Positions 12,315 to 24,471 of a DNA stretch of 64,000 bases are shown here, in pieces. The stretch covers positions 79,624,494 through 79,688,493 of the forward strand of contig CM038221.1 of assembly GCA_021442155.1 (NCBI GenBank), written 5' to 3'. The stretch comes from Cymbidium sinense. Its lineage: Eukaryota; Streptophyta; Magnoliopsida; Asparagales; Orchidaceae. Position numbers and translations under genes: made by a program. The notes beneath the pieces are model-generated. The model was not told where the DNA came from and made no database searches. It saw nothing but the letters and a program-made list of their open reading frames with translations. How positions within the stretch are numbered: the first letter of the stretch is position 1; every line of letters starts with the position of its first letter.

Positions 12315-14400
12315 TGTGAGTCACTATAGCACCCAAGAGGGGAGGGGGGTTTGAATTGGGTGATATTAAAAGTTTTAAAACTTAAATCTTAAATTTTAAT
12401 TTTTTGTAGAAAATTAATTTTTGGTTTTATAATGACAGGATACAATTCTTAATGCAACAAAAAATAAAAGGGCTAAAGTAAAGAGAGAGACAATAGGCAC
12501 ACAATTTTACGTGGCCAAACCCCAAAGCCTACATCCATGCCTAGCCACCCCGGCTAGAATCCACTAAATGCAAAAAATAGCTTACAAATAGTACTCTCCT
12601 ATAGGAGTACCCCTACAACAATATGTACTCTCCTAGAAATGGGCGAGTACAACCCCAAAATAAATTTTACAGCACAAAAAGAAAAATACAAAATAATAAA
12701 TTTTGATAAAATAAATCTCTCACAAATATACCAAGCTATCTAATGATATCACAACTTATAAATGATCACTTACAACTTAGAATTTTTGGCAAGATAATAT
12801 GCTCACTTAATATTGAAATAAATATCTTAAAGTGATCTTACTAAGATGTTTAAAAATGATTTCAAAATAAATTTAAGCAAGGAATAAATTATTTTATTTT
12901 TCCAAAAAGATTCTTTCAATTAATGCTAATAATCATAAAGTACTTAAATAAAATGAGTATATGATAGATCTAAGTATGCTAGTAAGCTTTTAATTAAAAA
13001 GAGAGATATAGTAAATATAAAAATAATTTCAGCACAATAATTTAGTTTTAAATGCTTAAAAATATACTTCTAAAATAGATCTAAGAATAAATGATCTTTC
13101 AAAATAAGACTAATGAAGAAATATTTCATGAAACCAAAATAAATTTGTAGGAAGTTTAAATTTTCAGCAAGTTGAAATAGATCATACAAACTATCACAAG
13201 AGGTTATAAAAAAAAAAAATGATTGAGAAACTTTGATGTGAAAAATAATATCCAAAGACTAATCCACCAAAAATTATAAATTGGAAAGAATAAATAGATG
13301 GTGAAAATAGCATGAACAACTAAAGAGATTAAAATCAAGAAAACAAACTCAAGTAATTTGAGAAGGCTTGCTTAGTTGAAGATGTTGAAGCTTCCAAACC
13401 AAGGATTTGATCTTGCAATATTTGGAGAACACTTGGAAGAAAAATCCAAGAGTTTTTCTCTTAGATTTGCTGGAGGGATTTTGAATTTTGAATGAGGAAT
13501 GCTTTCATGAAGAGAATGAGGGCTATTTATAGGCAAGAAGATCATATTTTAAAAATATATCATGTAAACCTCATGTTATCATCTAATAATTTAATATTCA
13601 ATAAAAATATAATTTATATTAAATAAATATTAAATTTAGCAGCCAAAATTTGGCTATTCACATGGGTAAGTCAAAAGTAATCAAATATGGCTCTTAATAT
13701 ATTCAAAGCATGTAGCATGCATTCATTATAAAAATCAGCTAATATTTAGAAAATCATAATAAATTCAATTTTAATCAAAAGTGGGTCATGTAACCTATTA
13801 AATTAAAGGAAAAAATCCAAGGAATCCATTGGAGATGAAATATGAATTCTTTGATTAGAAAATGACTTTGGCTAAAATACAAAATTTTATATATTTTTGT
13901 TAATTTTGACATGTGACATTTAAAAATTATGATATAATTTATATATAATCATAAATATGTTAGTTATCTTAAAACCAGCAAATTAAATTAAAATACTTAA
14001 TTATATTAAGTAAATAGAATAATTATACTTAATAGCTTTTATCATTTATTACTTTGACAATTTTAATGCCATGTATGAACCATATAATTGAATGTTAATT
14101 AAATAAAGATTTATATAAATTAACCTCATTAAAATAATATTTTAAGTTTGAGCAAATTGATTCATGCCAATGAACTCATATGAATAGTCATATAACCCAA
14201 AATATTGTATCTTGAGCTTCACATTATCCTTTTCATTCTTCTACTCTTGCAATTTTCTCAAACATATTTTGAGATGTATTGGATATGTAATTAGCAATTG
14301 ATATATCTGAAATACATAAAAATATTCATTAGAACATCCAAGCATTTGTTTATTATCATCAAAATTAATCAAATTGAACATGAGGCTAATTAAGCCAACA
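12315..14400 (-). repeat. 5' LTR of the copia element
   Basis: This is the full-length LTR copy, transcribed right to left, and should contain the promoter. It starts TGTTGGC and ends GACTCACA on minus. A translated frame from 14627 down to 14241 runs from LINE A into this LTR and is a chance chimera, not a gene. Confidence 0.9.
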
Positions 14401-15392
14401 CCATTGAATTTGACAATAGTAAAGAGATCATCATACCAAATCCAAAGTTTGGAAGCAATGGCTCTTAACAAATACATGATCCACATTCTCAATGAAAGAG
14501 GTATTTTGAAGGTAAGAAAATCTTTACCCCACATCAAGGAGTCAACAGGGATGAAGTTTTTCAAAATATGCCAAGTTAGAATTGAATAAGAAATAGGAAT
14601 AGTGTTATTCCAAAGTTTGAAAAACACATTGGAGAAATCATGAGCTTGTTTAATATGAATCCAAACATTTTTAAGGTTGAAATCACCATTTTGAGAAAGC
14701 TTAAAAGGATCTGATCATGATTGCTAGAGTGATAGGAATAGTAGTAAACTTATTTAAAGAGAGAAAGGAATATAATCGCCTTATTGTTCCACATATTATT
14801 CTGAAAGAGTTCACTTTAATAAGAGTGGAGTGGGTAGAAAGTAAATCATCAATGGACCCATCTCCAGTCTAGCTATCTTGCCAAAAGAAAGAGGTTCCAG
14901 AGTTAATCCCCTAAGATATTAATGATTCGGCTTCCCATTTGATGGAACAAAGTCTTTTCCAGTGAAAGTCTCGCTTTATAGGGCAAATGAGAGGGTGTTT
15001 ACCAAGATTTGTCATGAAATTAGCCCAAAGACTATTGTTGCTTCTAAAATTTTACCAAACTTTATAGGAAAAAGCAGTGATAGCTTCCTTGATTGGCTTA
15101 CATCCAAGACCACCTTTAGCAAGAGTGCCACAGCTTTTATACTAAGAGGTCCAATGCATTCTTTTAGAAGAATTGTTAGAACCTCAGAAGAATTTGTTAA
15201 GGAGGCGCTCAATTCTGTTAATGGTAGAATTAGTCGGCATAATGGTTTGAATGAGATATAACCACATGGAGTTAAGGGTTCTCTTAATCAAAGTGAGCCT
15301 ACCACCAAATGAGAGTAAATGGAATTCCCAAACAGAAATTTTATTAGAGATTTGTTGGATTAGCTCATCAAAGAGATGTGATCTTTTCTGAA
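14401..15392 (-). mobile_element. LINE A, 5' half (end of reverse transcriptase and zf-RVT region)
   Basis: This continues LINE A after the copia insertion. 14627-14401 decodes to LWNNTIPISYSILTWHILKN, SLMWGKDF and AIASKLWIWYDDLF, matching the zinc-binding domain after the reverse transcriptase (compare LWGKGFYLPSKCQCC in LINE D). The zinc cysteines are lost by frameshift. About 15390-14700 matches the post-thumb part of LINE E (31640-30900). The right end at about 15392 is a 5' truncation into satellite. No intact frame remains. Confidence 0.75.
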
Positions 15393-17511
15393 GGTTTAGG
15401 ATTTAGGGTTTAGGGATTAGGGTTTATGGTTTTTTAGGGTTAAGGTTTAGGTTCTTTTTTCTTAATTTAGGGTTTAGGTTTTATTTATTATTTATTATGG
15501 TTTATGGTTCTGTTTAGGGTTTAGGGTTTAGGTTTTAATTTTTATTTATTTTTAAGTTTATTTTTTTAGGTTTAGGTTTTTATTTAATTAATATTTAATT
15601 TTATTTTAGGTCTATTTTATTTTTATTTTAGAATTAGTTTTATCTTATTTATCTTATTTATTTTTAAGTTTATTTTATTTTTTTAGTTTTGTTTAGGTTT
15701 TAATTTATTTAATTTTAGTTTAGTTTTTATTTTTATTTTATTTTAATTTTAGGTTTAGGTTTAGGTTTAGGGTTTAATTTAGGTTTTATTATTTATTTTT
15801 TTATTTTTTATTTAGGTTTAGGTTTTATTTTATTTTATTTTTTTGTTTTTTTTAGTTTAGGTTTAGGGTTGGGTTTAGGAGGATTTTAGGGATTTTTAGA
15901 GTTAGTTTAGGGTTTATGTTAATTTAGGGTTTAGAGTTTAGGGTTTAGGGTTTAGGATTTAGGTTTGGTAGTTTAGGGTCTGATTTAGGGAGGATTTGGG
16001 TTCAATGTTTAGGGTTAGGGTTTAATGTTGGTATTTAGGTTTTTAGAGTTTAGATTTTTAGATTTTAGATTTAGTTTAAATTTTTTTTTAGTTTAGTTTA
16101 GTTTAGATTTTAGCTTGGAGTGTTTAGATTTAGTTTATTGTGTTCAGTTTAGATTTAGTTTTAGAGTTTATATTTAAGTTTAAATTTTATTTAGTTTAGG
16201 GTTTAAAATTAGTTTTTAGTTTAAATTTAGCTTAGTTTAGATTAGTTTAGTTTAGATTTAGTTTAATTTAGAGTTTAGATTTAGATTTTTAGTTTAGTTT
16301 AGAGTTTATTTAGTTTAGATTTTAGATTTAGTTTAGGTTTTTAGTTTAGATTTTTTAGTTTAGATTTTAGATTATTTAGTTTAGATTTTACATTTAGTTT
16401 AAAGTTCAGATTTAGTTTAGAGTTTAGATTTAGTTTAGTTTATATTTTTTTAGTTTAGATTTAGTTTAGATTTAATTTCTTGATTTAGTTTTAGAATTTT
16501 TAGGTTTAGATTTTTATTTATTTTAGAGTTTAGATTTAATTTAGATTTTATTTTATTTAGTTTATTTTAGTTTAAATTTTAAATTTAGTTTTAGAGTTTA
16601 GAGTTTAGTTTAGTTTAAATTTAGAGTTTTTTGAGTTTAGATTTTAGTTTAGATTTGGATTTTTAGATTTAGTTTAGATTTTTAGATTTAGTTTAGAGTT
16701 TATATTTTGTTTAGATTTTTAGATTTTTAGATTTTTAGATTTAATTTGGAGTTTAATATTAGTTTAGTGTATATTTAGTTTAGTTTAGTTTAGAGTTTAG
16801 AGTATAGATTTTTATATTTTAGTTTTGATTTTTTTAATTTAGTTTTAGTTTAGTTTAGATTTTAGTTTTTTAGTTTAGATCAGTTAGATTTATTTTAAGA
16901 GTTTAGTTTTGTTTATATTTAGTTTAAATTTTAGCCACATTTAGATTTAGTTTAGATTTTAGTTTATTTTAGAAGATTTTAGATTTTAGAGAGAGTGGGT
17001 TTAGGTTAGTTTAAGGGGTTTAGGGTTTTAAGGTTTAGGGTTTATGGTTTAGGGTTTAGGGATTAGGGATTAGGGTTTTCTGTAGGTTTAGTTTTATTTT
17101 TAAAAGGGTTTAAGTTTTATTTTTTATTTATTTTAGGTTTAATTTTAGGTTTATTTTTTAGGTTTAGGTTTTATTTAGTTTATATTTCATTTTAATTTTA
17201 TTTAGGTTTAGTTTTATTTTATTTTATTTAGGTTTTATTTATTTTTTAGGTTTTATTAATTTTATATAAGTTAATTTTTTATTTTTTATTTTTTTATTTT
17301 TAGGTTTAGGTTTATGTTTAGGGTTAGGTTTTAGTTTAGGTTTTCATTTTATTTTATTTATTTATTTTATTTAGGTTTAGGTTTATTTATTTATTTTATT
17401 TTTAGGTTTTATTTATTTTAGGTTTAGGTTTTTAGGGTTTAGGGTTTAGGGCTTAGGGTTTGTTTAGGGTTTAAGGTTTAGGTTAGTTTAGGGTTTAGGA
17501 TTAGTTTAGGG
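15393..17511 (+). repeat. Telomere-like higher-order satellite block
   Basis: Ordered segments: TTTAGGG-rich (15395-15540), TTTTA-rich (to about 15860, landmark AGGTCTATTTTATTTTTATT at about 15610), TTTAGGG-rich (to about 16040), TTTAGA-rich (to about 16990), TTTAGGG-rich, TTTTA-rich (17080-17420), TTTAGGG-rich. This is the same order as in 35.5-64 kb. Confidence 0.8.
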
Positions 17512-17521
17512 TTTTTTTTTT
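17512..17521 (-). other. Poly(A) end of LINE B
   Basis: Ten T on + join ...TTTAGGG to the LINE, i.e. the poly(A) tail in the sense of the element. Confidence 0.7.
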
Positions 17522-19438
17522 GTGAAACCCAATATAGGGGGAATTTTATTGCCACAAAAGAGGGTTACAAGATCCTTAGGGGATAAACCCAAAACTACGC
17601 TAAAAGAGCTATAATCCCTAGAGTAAATCCCTATCTAAGTACATCCAAAACCAAAATAAAAGAGAAAATGAAAGCAAAAGATACAAAATGTTTAACATAT
17701 AGAAGTCAATGGATAGATCTGGGCCAAAGCTCATCAGGATGAGAGAATGCTTGCCATTAAGGAGCAAACCTGCAAGAGAAAGAGAAAAATGCATCTGCAA
17801 ATATGTAGAAAGATAAAAATTAGCACAGTTAGAGTAATACAAACAAAATGGAAGGTAAAAGTAGTATAAACTGAGAAAAATATAGAGAGGTGTGTGAGAG
17901 AAGGATCTGCTCACACCAAATTAGGAGTGGAGCATGAGCATCCAAATTTAGCGGAAGGGTTACATCACAAGAGCTACTACCAAACCAAAAGGAGTGAAAT
18001 CATCACAACCATCAAAGCCTACAAACCTGTGGGAAGATATCAGCCATTTGTTGAAAGTTTTATGAGCCTTAGTACCTGCAAACCTAAATAAAGCCATATA
18101 CATTATAGAAAGGGAGACATCAAAGAGTAGAATGGGGATAAGTATCACCACTATAGTCACCATAGCATGAGAATCCCTACCCATATAAAAATGAACCATC
18201 TTGGCCACATACACCTTTTTAATACCAGATCCAAGAGTAAAATTAAGCCAGCAGGAAAACCCACCACAAGTAAACAGCAGAAAAGGCCAAGCAGAAGATA
18301 GAAATAATAGACAACCGACTGAAAAGCTAGCTGAAATCCTGCTAAGCATATCAATTAGCATGTAAATAACACCATCCCAAATCATATGAAACTTACAAGC
18401 TAGGAAAACAGCCTAGGAATATAGCCCATAAAAAGGATACCCATTCAGAATAAATATTGTAGATGTTAACAAACACCAAGTTAATAGCATAAACACAACA
18501 GGAACTGCACAAGTCATAACAGAACCAAGATGGGAATGCAGCAGCAGATTAGATAGACCATAAGCCACAGGTGATAAGCTACACCCCACCGCAAACAACA
18601 CAAAATAACAATCAAAGAAATAACCCCAGATGTAGCTTGCTGGGCATAAAACCCGATAATCCATTCAGCCAACAACCAAGACAGTAAACCAAATATTGCA
18701 CCCAACAGAGGGTAATCCAGTTAGTAACAGTAGTATTACATAGACTCAAAATGGGGATCATAAGAAAACCATCATTAAAATCCTTCAAGATAAGGAAAAG
18801 CATCAAGATCTAATCCAACATCATCGAAAATCGATGAAAGGAAGGCAAGAAGCAACCAATCTTGCAAATAAATAGTAAACAATTAAATTAAACATTCTTC
18901 CCTTACAGGTTGAGGAAGGGGGGTTGGTGAGCAAAATAGGAGCCATAGCCCTATTTAAGAGGGAAAATACAAATAAAGAAGGGCCCACCATGAAGTTTGC
19001 AAATCATAGCAAACCAACAACAAAGAACAAAGACATGAGCCTCCAATGCAGGTAATAAAAAATTAGTTTGAGAATAGGCAATAGGAAAAAGAGATAGGAA
19101 ACAGTCTCAATCGTGAAAAGAAAAGCAAAATATAGTAAGTCCCAAAAAAATAGTATTGATGGCAAGCGTCTTGACGAAAAAATAAGACATCTCCATCCGA
19201 GATTAGGGAAATAGGAAGCACATTTCCGTTAGTGAAACAACATACAAAGAAGACCCCAAAAAAAGATTGGATAAGAAAGCCAACAGTAGATACAGAGATC
19301 ACAATAGAACTAGAAAAGATTATCGAAATGCATCGAAATGAAGAGGAGCAACAACAATAAACAAAAGATAAACAAAAGATGGCCATGATAAAAAACAAAG
19401 TAATACAAGTTGTAATTAGGCCAAAACATAGGATGAAA

Positions 19439-19805
19439 TTAGTTTCTGAGATAAGGAAGTCCAGTATTGTCCAAATTAACCAATCCACGCAAATGTTTAG
19501 GAAGTGTAAGTTGATCAAAGAATTTTATTCTATCAAATCTAGCACCTAGATTAGTAAGATAATCAGCACACGCATTACCTTCAAGCCAAACATGAGTGAT
19601 TTTAAAATAGAGTTGAGATAGGAGAGCTCTAGTATGCTTTAGAGGTAGATTACAATTTCCCACTTTGATAGAAGTGATCAATCATAATAGGGCATCCACC
19701 TCAATTCAAATATTGAGCCAACCTTTTTGTAGGCAAATCTCAATAGCTTTGTTAACAGCCATTAGCTCCGCAAAGAGAATAGTGTGTGCAAAAAACAAGG
19801 GTAGG
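19439..19805 (-). pseudogene. LINE B ORF2 RNase H C-terminal part
   Basis: The minus strand reads AELMAVNKAIEICLQKGWLN, then IEVDALL, then THVWLEGNACADYLTNLGAR and a conserved end GLPYL before the stop at 19441-19439. The E of AELMAV, the D of EVDAL and the AD near the end fit catalytic acidic residues of RNase H. Two TGA stops interrupt the frame, the first probably a former TGG. The first strand of the domain, including the first catalytic Asp, is absent because of the internal deletion. Confidence 0.75.
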
Positions 19806-20825
19806 TTAGACTGAATCAAGGTATTATCTTGAGGAGGCAAATTATTACAATTAGAAGGACTGATAATCAAGCTATCATTTGCCTCCTCAAGAACCTCATT
19901 AGTAGTGTCTTTAACTTGCTCATTGCTCTCCATTAGACAAAGCAAAGGGATACAAAGGGTAGGTAGGCATAGGATTCCCATTTTGAGTAGGATTAGGCAC
20001 ATAAGTAAATTTACTGACTTTATCATTTGATCGAGTAGAATTAGGATCAGGAAAATTTTTCTTTTTAAGTTGTGAATGCAACACAAAACATTTAGAATGA
20101 TCGTGGCCATGAATTTTATAGTGTGTGAAAAAATAGGAAAATTCTCAAATTCAACTTTATGATTATAATCGAACTTCTCAAAGCCAATCTAAACTTCTTT
20201 AGGATGCTTTTTAGAGATATCAATTTCAACCAAAATCGTAAAAGGGTGATCTCACGGTGATCAATTTGAAGAGGCCACCAAAGAGAACCCTAATCAAAGA
20301 GAACTTGATGTAACATAATGTATTCTCATATTAGGAAGAGCTAACCATATAGGAACTTGGGGATTCCTCTTTATATCAAAAGAGGAGACCATTTTAGAAG
20401 TCGCATTTGACACAAAGTAAGTGCGACGCAAAACTCTTGAATAATCTAAGTCATTAGAGTTGAATTAAAGCATGCCTTGGATCAATCAATCGATAATGAA
20501 AGCACCAAAAGTTTAAGGCGAAAAAAAAGATCGGATGTCATCGAGTTGGCCGTAAGAAAATTTACTAACTAAAGTGAATTCATAAAGCTTCCAACTTGTC
20601 CACATCTAGATCCAACATTTAGGCATGCCACCTAAATGAGGTCGAGATCAAATTCACCGAAGCATTAATATAATGCATCCTTAAAGGACTTAACGCATGC
20701 AGGATGTTTTGGATCCATAATTCCATGTAATTGATGCCTCCCCAAGATGGAGAAGCTTCAGATGCAGTCCTCTGCCATAGAATGAGTAATGGAAACTCAC
20801 ATAAGAGGCCAATCAGAGACAAATG
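19806..20825 (-). pseudogene. LINE B ORF1 (DUF4283 and zinc knuckle), decayed
   Basis: Broken minus-strand frames decode to a DUF4283-type region (about 20560-20150; for example LSNDLDYSR and a LPNMRIHYV-like stretch, parallel to LINE C). They are followed by a degenerate zinc knuckle at about 20129-20088 (HYKIHGHDHSKC; the first Cys is lost and Tyr sits at the second Cys position). The tail after it contains LEEANDSLIISPSNCNNLPP and runs in frame into the RNase H part. ORF1 proteins of this kind bind LINE RNA. Confidence 0.65.
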
Positions 20826-20910
20826 ATCAAAGAAATCGATCGAGAATGATCAAAAATTGGCCAAATCGTAAGGAAATGGTAATCGGAGGAAGGGAAAAAT
20901 GTAATCGCCT

Positions 20911-23900
20911 GGGTTTAAGGTTTAGGGTTTAGGGTTTAGGGTTGGGAATTAGGAATTAGGATTTTTAGGGTTTAGGGTTTAGGGTTTAGGTCTAAGGTTT
21001 AGGATTTAAGGTTTAGGATTTTTAGGGTTTATGGTTCAGGGTTTAGGATTTTTGGTTTAGAGTTTTTAGGGTTTTTAAGGTTTAGGGTGTTTTTTTTTTA
21101 TTATTCTTGAATTATTATTTTTTAATTAAGGAAACCAAAAGGTTTATATTTATTTAGTTTATTTTTAATTATTTTAGTTTATTTTATTTATTTTATTTTT
21201 ATTTAGTTTAGTATTTATTTTAGGTTTATTTATTTTAGTTTAGGTTTTATTTTAATTTAGTTTTTAGTTAGTTTATTTTTTTAGCTTTATTTTATTTTAT
21301 TTTTTAGGTTTAGGTTTTATTTTTTAGTTTTGGTTTAGGTTTATCTTTAGTTTATTTAATTTTATTTAGTTTAGGTTTAGGTTTAAGTTTAGCTTATTTT
21401 AGGGTTAGGTTTAGGGTTTATTTATATTAGTTTAGGTTTAGGTTTATTTTATTTTTATTTTAGGTTTTGGTTTTTTTTAGTTTAGGTTTTAGGTTTTATT
21501 TTATTTATTTTTAGGTTTATTTTTTAGGTTTAGGTTTTTATCTATTTTAGGTTTATTTTATTTTTATTTTAGGTTTAGTTTTTATTTTATTTATGTGTTT
21601 TTTATTTTTAGGTTTATTTTATTTTTCAGTTTAGTTTAGGTTTTTATTTATTTTATTTTTTATTTCATTTTATTTTTAGGTTTTAGTTTAGGTTTTTTTA
21701 TTATATTTAGGTTAATGTTTTTTTTATTTAATTTATTTTTAGGTTTTATTTAGTTTGGTTTAGGTTTTAGGTTTTAGGTTTAGTATTTTTAAAAAAAATT
21801 ATGTTTATTTATTTTAGTTTATTTTTTATTAATTTTAGTTTATTTTATTTTTTATTTTTATTTATTTTAATTAATTTATTTTAAGTTTATTTATTTTAAG
21901 TTTATTTATTTTTATTTAGGTTTTTTATTTTAGTTTATTTTTTAGGTTTAGATATATATTTTAGTTTATTTTTATTTTAATTTTATTTTTTAGGTTTAGG
22001 TTTTATTTTTTGTTTTTTATGTTTAGGTTTAGATTTTAGGTTTATTTTTAGGTTTTATTTTTTAGTTTATATTTAGGTTTATTTTTATTTTATTTTATTT
22101 AGTTTAGTTTAGGTTTAGGTTTAGGTTTAATTTATTTATTTTTGGTTTAAGCTTAGGTTTTATTTATTTTAGTTTAGTTTATTTTAATTTAGGTTTAGGT
22201 TTATTTTTTGTTTATTTTATTTTAATTTTAGGTTTAGGTTTTTTTTAGTTTAGGTTTTATTTATTTATTTATTTTTAGGTTTAACTTTTTAGTTTACATT
22301 TTTATTTAGTTTTTATTTTATTTTATTTTATGTCTCTTTTATTTTTATTTTATATTTAGTTTTTATTGTATTTAGATTTTTTTACTTTTAGGTTTATTTT
22401 ATTTTTTAGTTTCATTCAAGTTTTTAATTATTTTATTTTAGTTTATTTTTTATTTTTTATTTTATTTTATTTTTAAATTTATGTTTAACTTTAGGTTTTA
22501 CTTTAGGTTTTTATTTTATTTTATTTTATTTATTTTAACTTTTTTATTTATTTTATTTTTAGGTTTTATTTAGTTTAGATTTAGGTTTTTAAGTTTTAGG
22601 GTTTAGGGTTTAGGGTTTAAGGTTTAAGGTTTAGGTTAGTTAGAGTTAATGATTTAGGGTTTATGGTTTATGGTTTAGGGTCTAGGGTTAGTTTAGGGGG
22701 TTTAGGGTTTAGGGTTTAGGATTTAGGATTTCGGGTTTAGGGTTTTAGGGTTTAGGGTTTAGGATTTAGGGTTTATGATTTTGGGTTTTTGGTTTTTTAG
22801 TGTTTATGTTTTGGGTTTTTTTGTTTAGGGTTTGGGTTTTATTTTTTATTTATTTTTATGTTTTATTTTTGGTTTATTTTTTTAGGTTTAGGTTTTTTTT
22901 TAGTTTATATTTTATTTTATTTTAGGTCTATGTTATTCTTATTTTAGTTTTAGATTTTATTTTATTTAGGTTTTTTATTTTTAGGTTTATTTATTTTTTA
23001 GTTTATTTTAGATTTTTATTTATTGTATTTTAGTTTAGTTTTATTTATTATTTCATTTTATTTTTAGGTTTAGGTTTAGTAGTTTAGTTTTTTTATTTTA
23101 TTTTATTTATTTTATTTAGGTTTAGGCTTTTTTTTTATTTTATTTTAGGTTTTATTTAGTTTAGATTTAAGTTTGAAGGTTTAGGGTAGTTAGTTTAGGG
23201 TAGGGTAGAGTTTTATAGTTTTAGATTTTAAGATGTGGTAGGTGGGAGTTTAATTTAGGGTGGGGGTTTGGTTTAATTTAGGGTTTTTTAGGGTTTAGGA
23301 TTTAGGGTTTATGGTTTAGGGTTTAGGGTTGTAAGTTTAGGGTTTAGGGTTTAAGGTTAGTTTTTGGGTTTATGATTTAGGGTTTAGGGTTATTATTATT
23401 ATTATTATTTTATTATTTTTACTTTTTTGTTAAATTAAGTAAACTGGTAGGTTTAGGTTTATTCAATTTATTTTTTATTTATTTTAGTTTATTTTATATT
23501 TTTATTTTTATTTAGGTTTATTTTTATTTTTATTTAGCTTAGTTTATTAATTTCAGGTTTATTTATTTTAGTTTAGGTTTTTTTAGTTTATTTTTTTAGT
23601 TTAGTTTTATTTTTATTTTATTTTTTAGGTTTAGGTTTTATTATTTAGTTTTGTCTTAGGTTTATTTTTAGTTCATTTTATTTTATTTAGTTTAGGTTTA
23701 AGTTTAGGTTTAGGTTTAGTTTTTATTTATTTTAGTTTAGTTTATTTTACTTTAGGTTTAAGATTATTTTAATTTGTTTATTTTATTTTTATTTTAGGTT
23801 TAGTTTTTTTTAGTTTAGGGTTTAGGTTTTTATTTAGTTTTTATTTTATTTTATTTTATTTTAGGTTTATTTTTTTATTTTAGGTTTAGTTTTGATTTTA

Positions 23901-24117
23901 TTTAGGCTTTTTATTTTTAGGTATATTTTATTTTTTAGTTTAATTTAGGTTTTTATTTATTTTATTTTAATTTAGTTTTTTATTTTTTATTTTATTCTAT
24001 TTTTAGGTTTTAGTTTAGGTTTTGATTTTATTTTATTTTATCATTTTATTTAGGTTTATGTTTTTATTTATTTATTTTGCTTTTTGGTTTTATTTAGTTT
24101 AGGTTTAGCTTTTTAGG
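20911..24117 (+). repeat. Telomere-like satellite block, second type
   Basis: TTTAGGG-rich caps alternate with long TTTTA/TTTAGGTTTA-rich stretches (21100-22570, 22830-23160, 23410-24110). There is no TTTAGA-rich segment. A landmark close to AAATTAAGTAAACC begins the T-rich stretch at about 21124 and 23430. A short ATT run lies near 23390-23412. Confidence 0.8.
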
Positions 24118-24158
24118 GTACCAATCCTGCTAACATTCCAAACAAGAAAATTAAACAT
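24118..24158 (-). pseudogene. Start of LINE C ORF2 endonuclease
   Basis: The ATG at 24158-24156 is followed by FNFLVWNVSR, the opening beta strand of the AP-endonuclease-like domain of plant LINEs (typically ..WNIRG..). It matches the LINE D start INFLIWNIR. It ends after about 12 codons at the satellite junction. Confidence 0.7.
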
Positions 24159-24434
24159 AAAGAAATAAAATGGGGTTAAGAAGAGGTTAATTAAGAGAGG
24201 AGAGGGAGACCACAACAGATCTATTGTTTCTTGATTGTTTGGGAGGGAAATTTTTTACATTTTTTTTCTCTTTTTAGATGATAAGTTTGGAAACCATTTT
24301 CTTTTCCCATAGAATCATCATCCGAGAAGGATTTAGTAACATTTGTCACAAATTTAGGAGAAAGCCCCTATTTAGAAGTGAGTTCTCCTTCTTCCAAAAC
24401 ATTAGAGTTTATTAAAGACAAATGAGCATCGAGA

Positions 24435-24471
<37 letters not shown>

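Larger units (their letters stand above)
5387..14400 (-). mobile_element. Sirevirus-like Ty1/copia LTR retrotransposon, nested in LINE A
   Basis: A complete-length element in minus orientation: two ~2.05-2.09 kb LTRs (5387-7435 and 12315-14400), a tRNA-iMet primer-binding site next to the 5' LTR, a polypurine tract next to the 3' LTR, and gag, protease, integrase, reverse transcriptase and RNase H in copia order. Both LTRs start TGTGAGTC and end GCCAACA on +. Long LTRs, the AAAAGGGGAGAT tract and the repeated tract motif fit the Sirevirus lineage. All coding parts carry frameshifts or stops. The five bases outside the ends (ATATT at left, CCATT at right) only partly match, so the target duplication has decayed or mutated. 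Confidence 0.9.
17522..20910 (-). mobile_element. LINE B, internally deleted copy
   Basis: From 5' to 3' on minus: ORF1 (20820 to about 19805), the RNase H end of ORF2 (about 19800-19439), and a 1.9 kb tail (19438-17522) with AATAAA at 17550-17545. Endonuclease, reverse transcriptase and zf-RVT are all missing, so about 3 kb is deleted between ORF1 and RNase H. The right edge near 20910 passes straight into TTTAGGG repeats. Confidence 0.75.

Noticed and set aside
14241..14627. A 128-residue frame spanning a LINE and an LTR
   Set aside because: It crosses the 14400 junction, so the second half is LTR read by chance. Only the first part is LINE ORF2.
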